Shown here: positions 24,452 through 37,852 of the stretch, piece by piece
Layout: each line of letters begins with the position of its first letter
Position numbering within the stretch: the first letter of the stretch is position 1
Source: Anoplopoma fimbria
Taxonomy: Eukaryota > Chordata > Actinopteri > Perciformes > Anoplopomatidae
Reading direction: 5' to 3'
Length of the DNA stretch: 64,000 nt
NCBI RefSeq assembly: GCF_027596085.1
Contig: NC_072458.1
Span: forward strand, 16,157,256-16,221,255
Notes under the pieces: model-generated
Seen by the model: only the letters and a program-made list of their open reading frames with translations
The model's database searches: none
What the model was told of the DNA's origin: nothing
Position numbers and translations under genes: made by a program

Positions 24452-25812
24452 AGACTCATCTCCAACGATCTGTTCAAGCCATTTCAATCTGGTTTCCGCT
24501 CACAGCAAAGCACTGAAACAGCCCTCTTCAAAGTCACCAACGACCTCCTCCTCTCCTCTGACTCTGGTCACCTCAACATTGTCATTCTCCTCGACCTCAC
24601 TGCAGCTTTCCACAGCCACAGCATTCTTCTCTCCCGCCTCAAATCCTCCCTTAACATCACCGGTACTGCTCTCTCCTGGCTTAAATAATTTCTTACAAAC
24701 AGACTTCCCAGGGGAGGGAGGGGTGACAGTTAATCAGTATCAACAACTGCACCTCCTCTACCGCTCCTCTGTCCCAAGGTGTCCCCCAGGGTTCGGTGCT
24801 TGGTCCTCTTCTGTCCATCCTCTACTTGCTCCCTCTTGGTAATATCATACGTCTCCACTTCCACTGCTTCGCCGATGACATCCAGCTCTACAGCTCCACT
24901 AAATCCATTACCACTGCTACTCACTCCACTCTGACCAACAGCCTCACTGACATTAAATCATGGATGCAAACCAACTTCCTCAAACTCAACTTTGATAAAT
25001 CTGACATGATCATCATCGGTCCCAAATCCCTCACTAAAACCAGTCACAACTTCTGTCTCACAATCGACAACTCCACTGTGTCTCCCTCCCCACACATCCG
25101 CAACCTTGGAGCCATGTTTGACAACAACCTCTCCTTTGAACACCTTGTTAACCAAATCACCAGAACTGCCTTTTTCCACCTAAAAAACATAGCCCCATCA
25201 CTCTCCTTATCTGCTGCTGATCCATGCCATCATAACCTCCAAAATTTACTACTGCAACAGTATTCTTCATGGCACATCATCCAAGGTCCTAAATAAACTC
25301 CAGTACATCCAGAACTCTGCTGCTCGTCTGCTCACCCACTCCCGCTCCCGTGATCACATCACCCCTGTTCTCCAGAATCTCCACTGGCTCACTGTACCAC
25401 AACGGATCAAATACAAAGTCCTTCTCCTCTCTCACAAAGCCCTACATGGCACCCTCCTACCTCACCGACCTGCTCCATCACCACACTCCTTCCCGTCGGC
25501 TCCGCTCCTCTGATGCCAACCTCCTGTCTCTTCAAGTCACGATCAAGCACCGGACATGGGGCGACAGAGCATTCTCCATTGCTGCCGCCTCCGTCTGGAA
25601 CTCATTCCCAAAACACATCCGAGACTGCACCGATCTTTCCACGTTCAATTCACAAATAAAAACTCACCTTTTCAGAACTGCTTTTAATGTTTGATGAATG
25701 CTGTGTGTTCTATGTTTTTAGTGTGTAGCTTTTTATGATTATTTTAATGATTTTGAGAACCTTGAAAAGCTGCTGTAAATAAAATGTAGTATTATTATTA
25801 TTATTATTATTA
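24452..25812 (+). mobile_element. L2 LINE, 5'-truncated, with (ATT)n tail
   Basis: Translation gives the L2 RT: FQSGFRSQQSTETALFKVTN, then DLTAAF, the catalytic [10 protein letters not shown] near 24868, and [11 protein letters not shown], with the C-terminal WNSFPKHIRDCTDLSTFNSQ near 25597-25657. There are frameshifts near 24690 and 25290 and a damaged [12 protein letters not shown] region. It ends GTAAATAAAATGTAGTATT followed by an ATT repeat. The orientation is opposite to arhgef2. Confidence 0.8.
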
Positions 25813-26405
25813 ACACATACTGTTCATTATCTTTTGAATAAACTAGCAGCCAATTTAGAGAAGCATCACAAAAGTCATATTTTTGTTTTTAATATGTTTA
25901 AATGTTTTAAATTGCAACAAAACAAAAACAATGAAAATGACACCATAAACATTGGTAAACGTTGGCAGAAGCTTGGCTTTTGAACAGCAGCAGAACCAGC
26001 TTTTATGAAGAGTATTGTTGTAGAACTCTTCTGCTTCTGTTCTGGAATATACGTGTAATTTATCAGCCTGCTGCTGCCATCACTCCATTCTACCGTTAGG
26101 TGTATTAATTGTAGTAGCTAAAGTACAAAAATCACAACAGCATTTTCAACCTTGTCTGCAACAAAAAAAATGTATCTACTACTTTGCTTTGCTATACATT
26201 TTGTAGTGACCTGGATTATTTTCCACAACATTCTTATACCACAAAATAGTCCTAGTGGGAAGGTCATGGTAGATGGCACATTGGACAATGGAGACAGGGC
26301 CTTACATTCTGCGTCTAATGTGTTAGAGCCCAGGGCTACTAAACCAATTCATTTTAAGGTTAGGGATGAAAATTTTTCATTGCAATTCTGAAAAAGTTTA
26401 GCTCT
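25813..26405. other. arhgef2 intron, no gene seen
   Basis: AT-rich spacer between two LINE insertions. The open frame at 26152-26391 shows no recognisable domain. Confidence 0.35.
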
Positions 26406-26745
26406 GAAAAATGGAAAATGGCGCCGCGCGAGTGGCTGCCTCTTACAGCAGCTCCTGCTCACCTGTGAGCTTTTTTTACTTATTTAATTTTTGTAAACAT
26501 TTGTGCACTATGGCAGCGAGACACGTAGACTTTCACGTGGTCTACCTGCACTTTTCTGCACTTTTCACCTCCGTGCCCGGAGTCTCAGCCCGCAGCCATG
26601 GCCCCCTTTGTTTACAGCAGGGGTCAGCTGTTAGCGCTCCGGGACACGGCCCCGTGAGCTGAGGAGGAGGAGACGGGGATGCCGTGCTGGGGCAGAACGT
26701 CGCGCCAGGAGGAGACATTTTAAACCCGTCCTCCCCTCCATCATC

Positions 26746-27896
26746 ATGGGAAACGTACGGTCTCTCCCCAACAAGATGGACGAGCTATCAGCACTGACTC
26801 GCCATCAGAAGGAATACCGGGAGTGTAGCGTCATGGTGTTCACGGAGACATGGCTCACCGAGATGACTCCGGACACCAACGCTGCACTGGACGGGTTCCG
26901 CATCATCCGGGCAGACAGGACAGCGGAGAGCGGTAAGAGGAGGGGAGGAGGCCTGGCAGTGTTTGTGAATGATAGATGGTGTAACTCTGGGCACATCACT
27001 GTTAAGGAGCAGACCTGTACAGAGGACATTGAGCTGTTGGCCGTTAGCATGAGGCCGGTATATTTACCGAGGGAATTCTCGCATGTTATCACAATAGCTG
27101 CGTATGTTCCCCCCTCTGCTAACGGAGAAGCGGCCTGTGACGTCATACACTCGGCGACAAGCAGGCTGCTGACACAACATCCCAATGCCCTCCTCCTCCT
27201 CTCTGGTGACTTTAACCATGCCCCTCCGTCCTCCACTCTGCCCACCTTCACCCAGTACATCACCTGCCCCACCAGAGACAACAGAACCCTGGACCTGCTG
27301 TATGCCAACACCAAGGAGGCATACAGCTCATCACCCCTCCCTCCCCTGGGAAGATCTGACCACAACCTGGTGCACCTCCGGCCTGTGTACAAACCTCTTG
27401 TGCACAGGCAGCCAGCTGTGACCCGCACAGTCAAAAGATGGTCCGATGAAGCCGAGGAGGCTCTTAAGGACTGCTTTGACTCGACTGTGTGGGAAGTGTT
27501 CAGTGATGCCCATGGGGAGGACATCGAGGGCCTCACAGACACCATAACGGACTACATAAACTTTTGTGTGGAGAACACCGTACCCACCAGGACTGTACGG
27601 TGTTTTTCCAACAGCAAACCCTGGATCAATCCTGAGATAAAGACCCTCCTCAAGGAGAAGAAGAGGGTCTTTAGATCAGGAAACAAGGAGGAGCTGAGGA
27701 CTGTGCAGAGGGAGCTGAGGAGGAAGATAAGGGAGGGGAAGAATATCTACAGGACGAGGATGGAGGACCAGCTGCAGCAGAACAACATCAGCGGAGTCTG
27801 GAAGAGCCTCAAGGCCATGTCTGGCCACAAGGGGCCCAACCAACAACCTGTGGGGGACCAACAGTGGGTGAATGATCTGAACTCATTCTTTAACAG
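26746..27896 (+). pseudogene. Rex1 endonuclease domain ORF
   Basis: The open frame runs from MGNVRSLPN through the AP-endonuclease motifs TETWL (Glu), GDFN (Asp/Asn) and SDHN (Ser/Asp/His). It continues through a basic linker (KKRVFRSGNKEELRTVQREL) to NDLNSFFNRF, after which a frameshift breaks it. The endonuclease would nick target DNA for target-primed reverse transcription. All catalytic motifs are present, but the fusion to RT is lost. Confidence 0.8.
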
Positions 27897-28110
27897 ATTT
27901 GACCCACCCCTCCCCCCACCCAGACCTCCCTGCCGCTGCAGCCCCCATCGTCTGCACCCCCTGTGGATTACCCCCCCCCCTTCTTCCTCCTCCTCCACCC
28001 CCTTTTCCACAACACTCGGCTCCCCTCCACACTCCTCAAACACTGCACACCTCCAACACCCCACCCCCACCCCCACTCAAACAACCTACAGCACACAGCC
28101 CCCTTTCCCC

Positions 28111-29525
28111 CAACTTGTCCCTCTCAATTAACCAGGTGAGAAAAGAACTGAAGAAAATAAAGGTGAGAAAAGCCACGGGTCCGGACGGCATCAGCTCAAG
28201 GCTCCTCAGATCCTGCGCAGACCAGCTGTGCAGGATAGTGGAGCACATCTTTAACTTGAGCTTGAAGCTGGGGAGGGTACCACAGCTATGGAAGACGTCC
28301 TGCATGGTACCAGTCCCAAAGACCCCAGGGGCCAAGGACTTCAGCAGCTTCAGGCCGGTGGCTTTAACATCCCACCTGATGAAGACCCTGGAGCGGCTGG
28401 TCCTTGTGCACCTCCGCCCCTGGTGATCTCATCTTTGGACCCTCTTCAGTTCGCCTACCAATCTGGCATCGGGGTGGATGACGCTGTCATCTACCTGCTA
28501 CAAAGATGCCTTTCTCACCTGGAAAAGGCTGGAAGCACTGTGAGAGTCATGTTCTTCGACTTCTCCAGTGCCTTCAACACCATCCAGCCTTTGCTTCTGA
28601 GGGACAAGCTGGAGCAGACCGGGGTGGACCACCACCTCACTGCATGGATACTGGACTACCTCACCAACCGTCCACAGTATGTGAGGATAAGGGAGTGTGA
28701 GTCAGATCGGGTGTCCTGCAGCACGGGGGCCCCACAAGGAACCGTTCTGGTTCCATTCCTCTTCTCCATCTACTCATCAGACTTCAAATATAACTCTGCT
28801 ACCTGCCACCTGCAAAAGTTCTCTGACGACTCTGCAATCGTCGGCCTCATCTCCGCCGGCGATGAGAGGGAATACAGAGAACTGAACCAGGACTTCATAG
28901 GATGGTGCCGGCGGAACCGCCTCCAGATCAACTCTGGTAAAACCAAAGAGCTGGTGGTGGACTTCCGCCGGGAAAACACTGTCCTCCGGAACCAGTGAAC
29001 ATCCAGGGACAGGACATTGAGATTGTGCAATCTTATAAGTACCTGGGTGTTCACTTGAACAATAAACTGGACTGGACTAATCATTCAAATGGACTTTATA
29101 AAAAGGGTCAGAGCAGACTGTATCTGCTGAGGAGACTGAGGTCCTTCGGAGTGCAGGGAGCACTCTTGAAGACCTTTTTCAACTCCGTGGTGGCATCAGC
29201 CATCTTTTATGCAGTGGTCTGCTGGAGCAGCAGCATCTCAGCAGCAGACAAGAAGAGACTGAACAAGCTTGTCAGGAAGGCCAGCAGTGTGCTGGGGTGT
29301 CCACTGGATATGGTGGAGGTGGTGGGAGACAGGAGGGTGATGGCCAAGCTGTCATCCCTGATGAACAACACCTCTCACCCCATGCAGGACACCCTGGCAG
29401 CTCTGTGCAGCTCCTTCAGCCATCGGCTGCTTCACCCCCGGTGTGTGAAGGAGAGGTACCGCAGGTCCTTCCTCCCTGCTGCTGTCAGGTTGCACAACCA
29501 ACTCTGCTCCCAGCAGACCACATGA
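28111..29525 (+). pseudogene. Rex1 reverse transcriptase, frameshifted
   Basis: The RT fingers (VRKELKKIKVRKATGPDGIS) are in one frame to about 28420, the palm and catalytic FSDDSAIVG in another to 28998, and the thumb/C-terminus (SYKYLGVHLNNKLDW to LCSQQTT) in a third to 29525. Two frameshifts make it non-functional. Fragments of the same family recur at 60440-60945. Confidence 0.8.
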
Positions 29526-29945
29526 CCACATGACAATAATAACATTACAATAAAAAACCTGTGCAATACATTACACATTACAATGTGCAACAATAGTTAG
29601 AAAAGTTAAAAATAGTTAAAATAGTTGTGTCTCTGTCTGTAAATATAATATTTCAGTTATTGTTGTTTTTTCTACTGTTTCTTTATTGCTTATTTATAAT
29701 ACTTTATTTTATTTTTCATTTTTTCATTTTTTAGCTTGTCTTCTTCTACTATGTCTCTTGTGTGCACTTTACTCTACGCTGTTGTAAGCCTGCAAATTTC
29801 CCCGCTGCGGGACTAATAAAGGATTATCTTATCTTATCTTATCTTATCTGTGCTGTCAAATCAGTCAACACTGACGTGATGCATGTTAACCTTTATTAAC
29901 ACACAACTAACAAATTATAAAAATATATTTTTAGGCATGTGTTAC

Positions 29946-30134
29946 CCTCAGCTGTGGCATCCAATAGGAGTTTCTCTGCACGGGGAGCTTGGGGTGTGTC
30001 TGCCCTGAACAAGTAGCGTGTGATGGCAGGTTGTAGGGCCTCCTGACCACTTGTCACCTCTGCCAGCTCACAGAATAGAGTCACCCTCTCCTGCAGGAGC
30101 TCCAGCATTTCCCGGTCCTTCTGCTGGAGGTCAG
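29946..30134 (-). CDS. arhgef2: arhgef2 post-PH helical exon
   Basis: After acceptor CCATCCACAG come two bases completing an Ala codon, 62 codons and one exit base before donor GTAACA. The protein reads DLQQKDREMLELLQERVTLF then YLFRADTPQAPRAEKLLLDA. Human ARHGEF2 has ELQQKDRALVELLREKVGLF and RGLFRSESLESPRGERLLQD at the same position. It belongs to the amphipathic helix that follows PH in Lbc-type RhoGEFs. A 117-bp (AC)n repeat lies about 190 bp upstream in the intron. Confidence 0.9.
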
Positions 30135-30324
30135 CTGTGGATGGTTTCTGAGGATTAATCAATCATGCATCCAACACAAATCTTAAACAACACAGGACAA
30201 CAAATCCTGCCTATATTAACCAAGTCTCACAACTAATGACCAACCAACACCTATATCTAGCCACCTCACATCACAGATACACACTCCAAACATACCTGTG
30301 TGCATGGTGCATGTAACACAGCCC

Positions 30325-31204
<880 letters not shown>

Positions 31205-31497
31205 GCATGTGGCTGTGGCGTAGTGGAGAGCAAGGTAGTTCTCCAATCAGAGGGTTGGTGGTTCGATACCCGGCTTCGGCAGTCGATGTGTCCTTGGGCA
31301 AGACACTTAACCCCAAGTTGCTCCCGAAGGCTTGCCATCGGTGTGGACTGGATGTTGCATGAATGTTAGTTAGAGTCTGATGGTGGCACCTTGCATGGTA
31401 GCCTGTCATCAGTGTGTGAATGATATGTAATATACTACTGAAGTCGCTTTGGATAAAAGCGTCTGCTAAATGACTGTAATGTAATGTAATGTAATGT
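31205..31497 (+). mobile_element. tRNA-derived SINE with L2-type tail (family A)
   Basis: Head GTGGCTGTGGCGTAGTGGAG, box B GGTTCGATACCCGG, GACACTTAACCCCAAGTTGC, and tail GTCGCTTTGGATAAAAGCGT then CTGCTAAATGACTGTAATG with an (ATGTA)n end. The last roughly 50 bp are nearly identical to the L2 3' end at 44699-44752, a clear SINE/LINE tail-sharing pair within one window. Confidence 0.85.
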
Positions 31498-32229
31498 GAA
31501 TTTCCTGTATTTCTGCACCACAATTTCCCATCCCACTGGTGAGATACGTCTTTAACACAGAGTGAAAACACACCTGTCGTGTATATTTTTGCTGATCTGT
31601 GTGGTTTTGTTTATGAGCTTTCTATTAACCATCCACTCACGAAGATAATACCCCCAATCACCACATTTTCATTGTGTTTTTCAAATATTCAAAAGGGCTG
31701 GGTTGATATTGGGGAATTTGGGAACCCTCTACACTATAAAAAAGTAGGATATGCGTGTATCTCTAAATCTACAGGAAATCCTAATATACACTTTGCTTTC
31801 ATTAAAGCCTGGTTCCAGCCCTTTGAATCACTCTCCAGGGGTCTGGTGTTAACTGCAGAGAATCGGCAGAGAGTTGCTATCTATTCAAAACAGAAATGGG
31901 GACATAGCTTGTTGTAAGTTATCTTACAGGTGTTACAACTTTTGAATCAACATGTTTTTTTGATGTACATGATCATGTTTAACTGTCACTAGCAGTCACT
32001 GTTCGTAACTCTGCTTCAATAGCCAGTTGAAAGCCTCATCAACTGGTCAAAAGGGGAGTATGAATCTTCAATAACAACAGGAATTCACAGTACAGAAAAA
32101 ATAAATCACAATGAGTCAAAAGTACATAGTTACAGTACTGAAGAGTAGGACTATGTGCTCAATGAAGATACATACAGTAAAATGTCATATATAAATACTG
32201 CTTTCATCAGGTCAATAATGTTTCCTGAC
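31498..32229. other. arhgef2 intron, no gene seen
   Basis: The plus-strand open frame at 31579-31917 shows no domain. No repeat was recognised. Confidence 0.3.
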
Positions 32230-32297
32230 CTTTGAGTCTCCTAAGATGGGCCTTGTGTTCAGTCTCTATGAGGGGGAACTCCTCTCGTGATGGGCAC
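32230..32297 (-). CDS. arhgef2: arhgef2 exon, end of PH domain
   Basis: Acceptor TTTGTTTGCTCAG precedes one base that completes Lys, then CPSREEFPLIETEHKAHLRRLK and one exit base before donor GTCAGG. Human ARHGEF2 has [20 protein letters not shown] here. Both phases fit the neighbours. The exon is 68 nt, short enough to be missed by ORF-based methods. Confidence 0.9.
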
Positions 32298-32997
32298 CTG
32301 AGCAAACAAAAATACAGATCACACAGATCTGGTTTTCAATGATGTGATGGACATGGACTGTTTTTCTGTAACATTTCTGAAGTTATCTTTAATCATTTTT
32401 AGGGTATTAAGATTTACTGTTACAGAGTTGACACTGAGGCATTGGTACAACATCAACGATGTACAACCATAGATCATGTAATGCTGAAGTGTCATAAACA
32501 ACCTACCATACAATGGCTGTAACAGTTTACACATATGGACATTGCTTAGACTAAACAACAACAATAAAAAGGGGTTTGGAGCTATGATGATACAGGATGC
32601 ATGGGTTGTAACGATGGTGTGGTGTTGGTGCGGAAATTGGTTGTGGGAAATTTAGTTTTGTAAAAGGGTAACCAGTATATGGTTGTTATTCCTGGCATTG
32701 TTTATTTGTTTTGCTTGAGAAGCTTTGCTAAATATTATCAGTTTTTTTGTTATGACCACCTTGTACTCACCAACACTGAGATCTAATAACACTGTGACAT
32801 ACGAATCTCTCTGAGGATAGTAAAAATGTCATAACTAAACTTAACCTTCAGACGACCAAAATGCACCACAATGTTTTTTCACATTATATTCTTTCTTAAA
32901 TAAACAATGTGATCTTAATTTTGCCTTATAATTTGGAACACACCAAGACCCCATGGACTTATTCTCCTCATAAGGTCAAATCATACTGGACTTGATG

Positions 32998-32998
<1 letters not shown>

Positions 32999-33048
<50 letters not shown>
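32999..33048. repeat. (TA)n microsatellite, about 50 bp
   Basis: Uninterrupted TA run within an arhgef2 intron. Confidence 0.95.
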
Positions 33049-33052
<4 letters not shown>

Positions 33053-33145
33053 CATACTTGAGCATATACATATATGCGTTAAGATGTAATATTAATTTAA
33101 CAGATAGTGAATATTGAAAATAAGAAAATATTTTTTAAGTTCATT

Positions 33146-33425
33146 ATAGGCGACTGTGGCTCAATTGTAGAGCAGGTTTGTCCTTCAATCAGAGGATGGC
33201 CGGTTCAATCCCCGGCTCCGTTAGTCCACGTCGATGTCTCTCTTGGCAAGACACTTAACCCGAAATTCCTCGAGCAGGCTGTTCCTGTGGTGTTTGAATG
33301 GGTATGAATGATTACTCTAGATTCATGATGGTCAGCTTGCATGGCCATCAGTGTATGAAAAGGTGTGAATGGGTGAATGGTGATATGTAGTGTTACAAGA
33401 AATGCGCTATACAAGTACTGTTGGA
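33146..33425 (+). mobile_element. tRNA-derived SINE (family B-like, 3' end degraded)
   Basis: Head TAGGCGACTGTGGCTCAATT, box B GGTTCAATCCCCGG, GACACTTAACCCGAAATTCC, central CTTGCATGGCCATCAGTGTA and a shortened tail (AAATGCGCTATACAAGTAC). Confidence 0.7.
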
Positions 33426-34207
33426 GTTTGATTTAATCATAATAGACTACCACTATCAATTATACCTAAATGTTTGAAACTTACATATATGACAGCTGTA
33501 TACCGAAATTTGTGAGAATATAGAGTGGTTTGAATTGTTTAAGATATAACCTGTTTGATTTTGTAAATTACCAACGTTTTGTTTTTTTAAAAACACACAG
33601 CAGTGCAACCTGAAGAGACAGCAAGTCAGAAGAAGAGAAGGCATGCAGAGGCTCAGCTGTGAAGCATGCTGAGTCAGGGACTTTCCAACTCCTATTAGGA
33701 GAGATAGAGAGATGTTATGCCAGGAAGAGAGACACATGAAGAGGTCGCCATTCCCTTATCAGAAAAGGCAGAGAGATATTGGGAGAGGACTGTAGGCATT
33801 AAAAAGAGCGAATGATGTTATTTAAGGAAAGGTAGTTGTGACAAGGGAAAGCTCAGCACACCTGCAGATCAAAGGAAACAGGAAATAGTTTACAGATCAA
33901 AAAGGCAGTGACACTATATAAGACCAAGTCAACGACAGAACATTCCAGTTCACCCTCTGTAGAGTCTCGGGTTGAATTCTTTGCTGAAAGAAAAAACTTT
34001 GTCTGTTTCCAGTGCTTTCTTCAAACATCATCAGGTATTTAGTATAGAATAAGTAAATAGTTGGAGCAGTCATTTGGGCTTCATTACCTGGCCCAGTCAA
34101 AAATGATGTTCCCCCACAGTACAAGTCATACAAGTTTTGTTAGTTTAGCAAGTAATAATACAGTTTATTCAATTCAACAGATTTTATTTCAGTGCAGAGA
34201 GAAAAAT
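33426..34207. other. arhgef2 intron; possible solo LTR near 33600-34060
   Basis: CACTATATAAGACC at 33912 followed by a CCAGTTCACCCTCTGTAGAG stretch and an A-rich signal resembles an LTR U3/R region in plus orientation. Ends and target duplication were not identified. No gene is seen. Confidence 0.25.
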
Positions 34208-34208
34208 G

Positions 34209-34302
<94 letters not shown>
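34208..34302. repeat. (GT)n microsatellite, about 95 bp
   Basis: Uninterrupted run. It reads (CA)n in the arhgef2 transcript and starts 15 nt after the GT of the donor of exon 34319-34491 (see findings). Confidence 0.97.
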
Positions 34303-34303
<1 letters not shown>

Positions 34304-34318
34304 GGTGCATTTGCCCAC

Positions 34319-34491
34319 TTGCTGACGGTGTGCTGGATGTGGCGTATCCAGAGGTTTTTGTCCTCCTTTGAGGCAGCGTGGAACTCGTACATCTCAGGAG
34401 GAGAGGAGTCACTGATGAGGAACATGCCACGATCCTGATTGGCTATATCCCTCACTATCAAGTTCTGAAGGGAAAGTACTGGAGATTTGTC
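34319..34491 (-). CDS. arhgef2: arhgef2 PH-domain core exon
   Basis: The exon has 57 codons plus two bases, between acceptor TGTGTGATCCAG and donor GTGGGC. It reads [20 protein letters not shown] then [20 protein letters not shown] and ends [12 protein letters not shown]. Human ARHGEF2 has [20 protein letters not shown] and [20 protein letters not shown]. This is the C-terminal beta-strand and alpha-helix part of the PH domain that follows the catalytic DH domain. The donor (AA|GTGGGC) is weak, and a CA repeat starts 15 nt after it. Confidence 0.93.
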
Positions 34492-34658
34492 CTGGATCAC
34501 ACAGGAGAGTTTTGTTTGAAGAAAGTAATAAAGACACAAAGAAAAGTTGAGAGAACGTCAGTATGAACACTTTCCATTCATCACAATCAAACAATTGAGC
34601 CATTGGTATTTTCAACTTTAGTGTGTCTTTCTATTTGTAAGTGAATACATTTTCTTAC

Positions 34659-34735
34659 CAGACATGGAAATATGTATTTCTGGTCTTTCTCCTGCAGAAA
34701 CACCAGGATGTCTGTCATCAATAAGACCTGAGTGT
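34659..34735 (-). CDS. arhgef2: arhgef2 PH-domain exon (beta-strand region)
   Basis: It starts with two bases completing Asp, then [20 protein letters not shown] and IFPCL, with donor GTAAGA. Human has [20 protein letters not shown]. The acceptor was placed at GTTGAGTAG so that the phase agrees with 61883-62054; the nearer CAG 8 nt downstream would break the frame. The intron upstream is 27.1 kb and holds the nested transposons. Confidence 0.88.
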
Positions 34736-35336
34736 CTACTCAACAAAAAACACACAACATACAAGCACACACAGACACACATTCAAGTTCTTGTTTTTCC
34801 ATCAAGTACAACACATGTAAACCTGAATCCATTTTGTACCAATCCCCAAACTAACCTAAACAAACTTTGAAAATACTTGTGCTGCCAATATTTTATGTTT
34901 CCTGACTGTCTCTTCGCTATGTACTGTCCAATATAGTCAAAAAAAGACAGGAAGGTATACTTTGGTTTAGGCACATTTTGGTTCCGCCTTAGTTTAGGGA
35001 AACTATGGCGACAAGGCCATTACTGAACAGGACTAAAAAAGCAGTTTGATATGCATGTGTATTCTTGGGGAGGCTGACACACTTTCCTGTAGTGCCAGGA
35101 ACGGCTCTAGCCTTGAACTACTTCTGAGTAGTCCGAGTGTGTGCAAAAACTGTTCTCAGTAAATCATTTCCCACCTTATTCAGGAGCATTGAGGTTTTAC
35201 ACATTATGTTCTTTCTTAAATAAACAATGAGATCTTTATTTTGTCTTACCTTGTCTAAACCTTAGATAAAAAAAACTCAAGCACTCTATAGTCTTTGTGT
35301 ATTTGTGGAGTCTGTCTTCTCTCAGTATTGACCTCA
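34736..35336. other. Start of the 27-kb arhgef2 PH-domain intron
   Basis: No gene seen, and no mobile element is recognised in this first part. Confidence 0.4.
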
Positions 35337-35465
35337 GTAAAATTCAATTAAATTCAATATATTTGATCACCCACAATCACAAATTTGCCTCAGAGAGCTT
35401 TTGCAATCTGTAAAGCATACGACACCCTTTGTCATAGGTCCCTCCCATCGGAACAGGAAAAGGAT
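35337..35465 (-). mobile_element. L2 3'-UTR fragment, antisense
   Basis: The minus strand reads GGGTGTCGTATGCTTTACAG, TCTCTGAGGCAAATTTGTGA and an ATTGAATTTAATTG end. It faces a plus-strand copy of the same family at 35640-35812, so the two form an inverted pair. Confidence 0.55.
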
Positions 35466-35639
35466 GAGGTGTGTATTCAGGCATCAATGGCCTATCTAAT
35501 GGAATATTTCTTCTTTCTTTAAAGATCTTTGGAGGAGTTTTCAATTTTGACCTGGCCAGTTTGACTGTAGAGTGGCTGAACAGGAAGGGATGGGAATTAT
35601 CCAATATTTGATCATACTGACTGTAATTGTAGTCTCTTG

Positions 35640-35812
35640 GTTATTCTGTACACACAACATCTATTTTTTTCCCTGTTAAAGGATTTTTGGGCGTTTTCCC
35701 TGATTTGAAATGAGGGTCTCAGGACAGCTAACGTCATATGCTGTACGGATTGTAAAACCCCTTCGAGGTGAATTTGTGATATTGGGCTATATAAATGAAA
35801 TTGACTTTACTT
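35640..35812 (+). mobile_element. L2 3'-UTR fragment
   Basis: It carries TTCTGTACACACAACATCTA, CCCTGTTAAAGG, ACGGATTGTAAAACCCCTTC and GGGCTATATAAATGAAATTG, in the order seen in the other L2 3'-UTR copies. Confidence 0.55.
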
Positions 35813-36245
35813 GATTTGTTTTCATAACATTCATAGACATCATTATTTATGCATTAATAGTGTCACAGCAGTATTTATATGTTTACAGGAATCAGACTGA
35901 TTGCTTAAAAAAATGATTGTGACAATCAAAAGGCCTAATATCCCCCACCCTGGAAATTATTTCAAAAAGTTTTCTTTTGGCATTATAATAAAGATATTGA
36001 ATGATTGAGCGAGAGCTGTCACTGGTTTTATTTCCAGACATATAAGATAATTTAAGCAATCCCTATTGTGGTTAAGATTTGCCATGTGAGATGACTGGAA
36101 AATGCAGAAAGGGCACTGATACACTTGTATGTGTGTGTTGTAACTGTCCCTTTCGAATAAACCAAGATAAATCAACAAAGTCATGTTCACTGCAACGATT
36201 TTACTCACAAAAACTATATGAGAACTAAAATTGTACTTGGATATA
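35813..36245. other. arhgef2 intron, no gene seen
   Basis: AT-rich flank of the Tc1 element. The TA at 36244-36245 is the left target duplication. Confidence 0.4.

Positions 36246-37852
<1,607 letters not shown>

Larger units (their letters stand above)
26406..29849 (+). mobile_element. Rex1/Babar-type LINE, near full length
   Basis: A single protein is spread over four frames. A leader (about 26510-26660) is followed by an apurinic endonuclease from 26746, with MGNVRSLPNKMDEL, TETWLTE, LLSGDFNHAP and GRSDHNL. A Pro-rich linker (27890-28130) leads to the RT, with KATGPDG, DFSSAFNTIQ, GAPQGTV, the catalytic FSDDSAI near 28822, and the C-terminal YKYLGVHLNN and RRSFLPAAVRLHNQ. Frameshifts lie near 26660, 27890, 28400 and 28990. 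The 3' end is CCCGCTGCGGGACTAATAAA followed by a (TCTTA)n tail. At about 3.4 kb this is close to the family's full size. It lies opposite to arhgef2. Confidence 0.85.

Noticed and set aside
26805..27545. 246-codon minus-strand ORF
   Set aside because: It is the complement of the Rex1 endonuclease, whose plus-strand motifs are unambiguous.
34061..34438. 125-codon plus-strand ORF over the PH exon
   Set aside because: It spans the (GT)n repeat and the complement of the arhgef2 exon. The minus strand carries the conserved PH sequence and splice sites.
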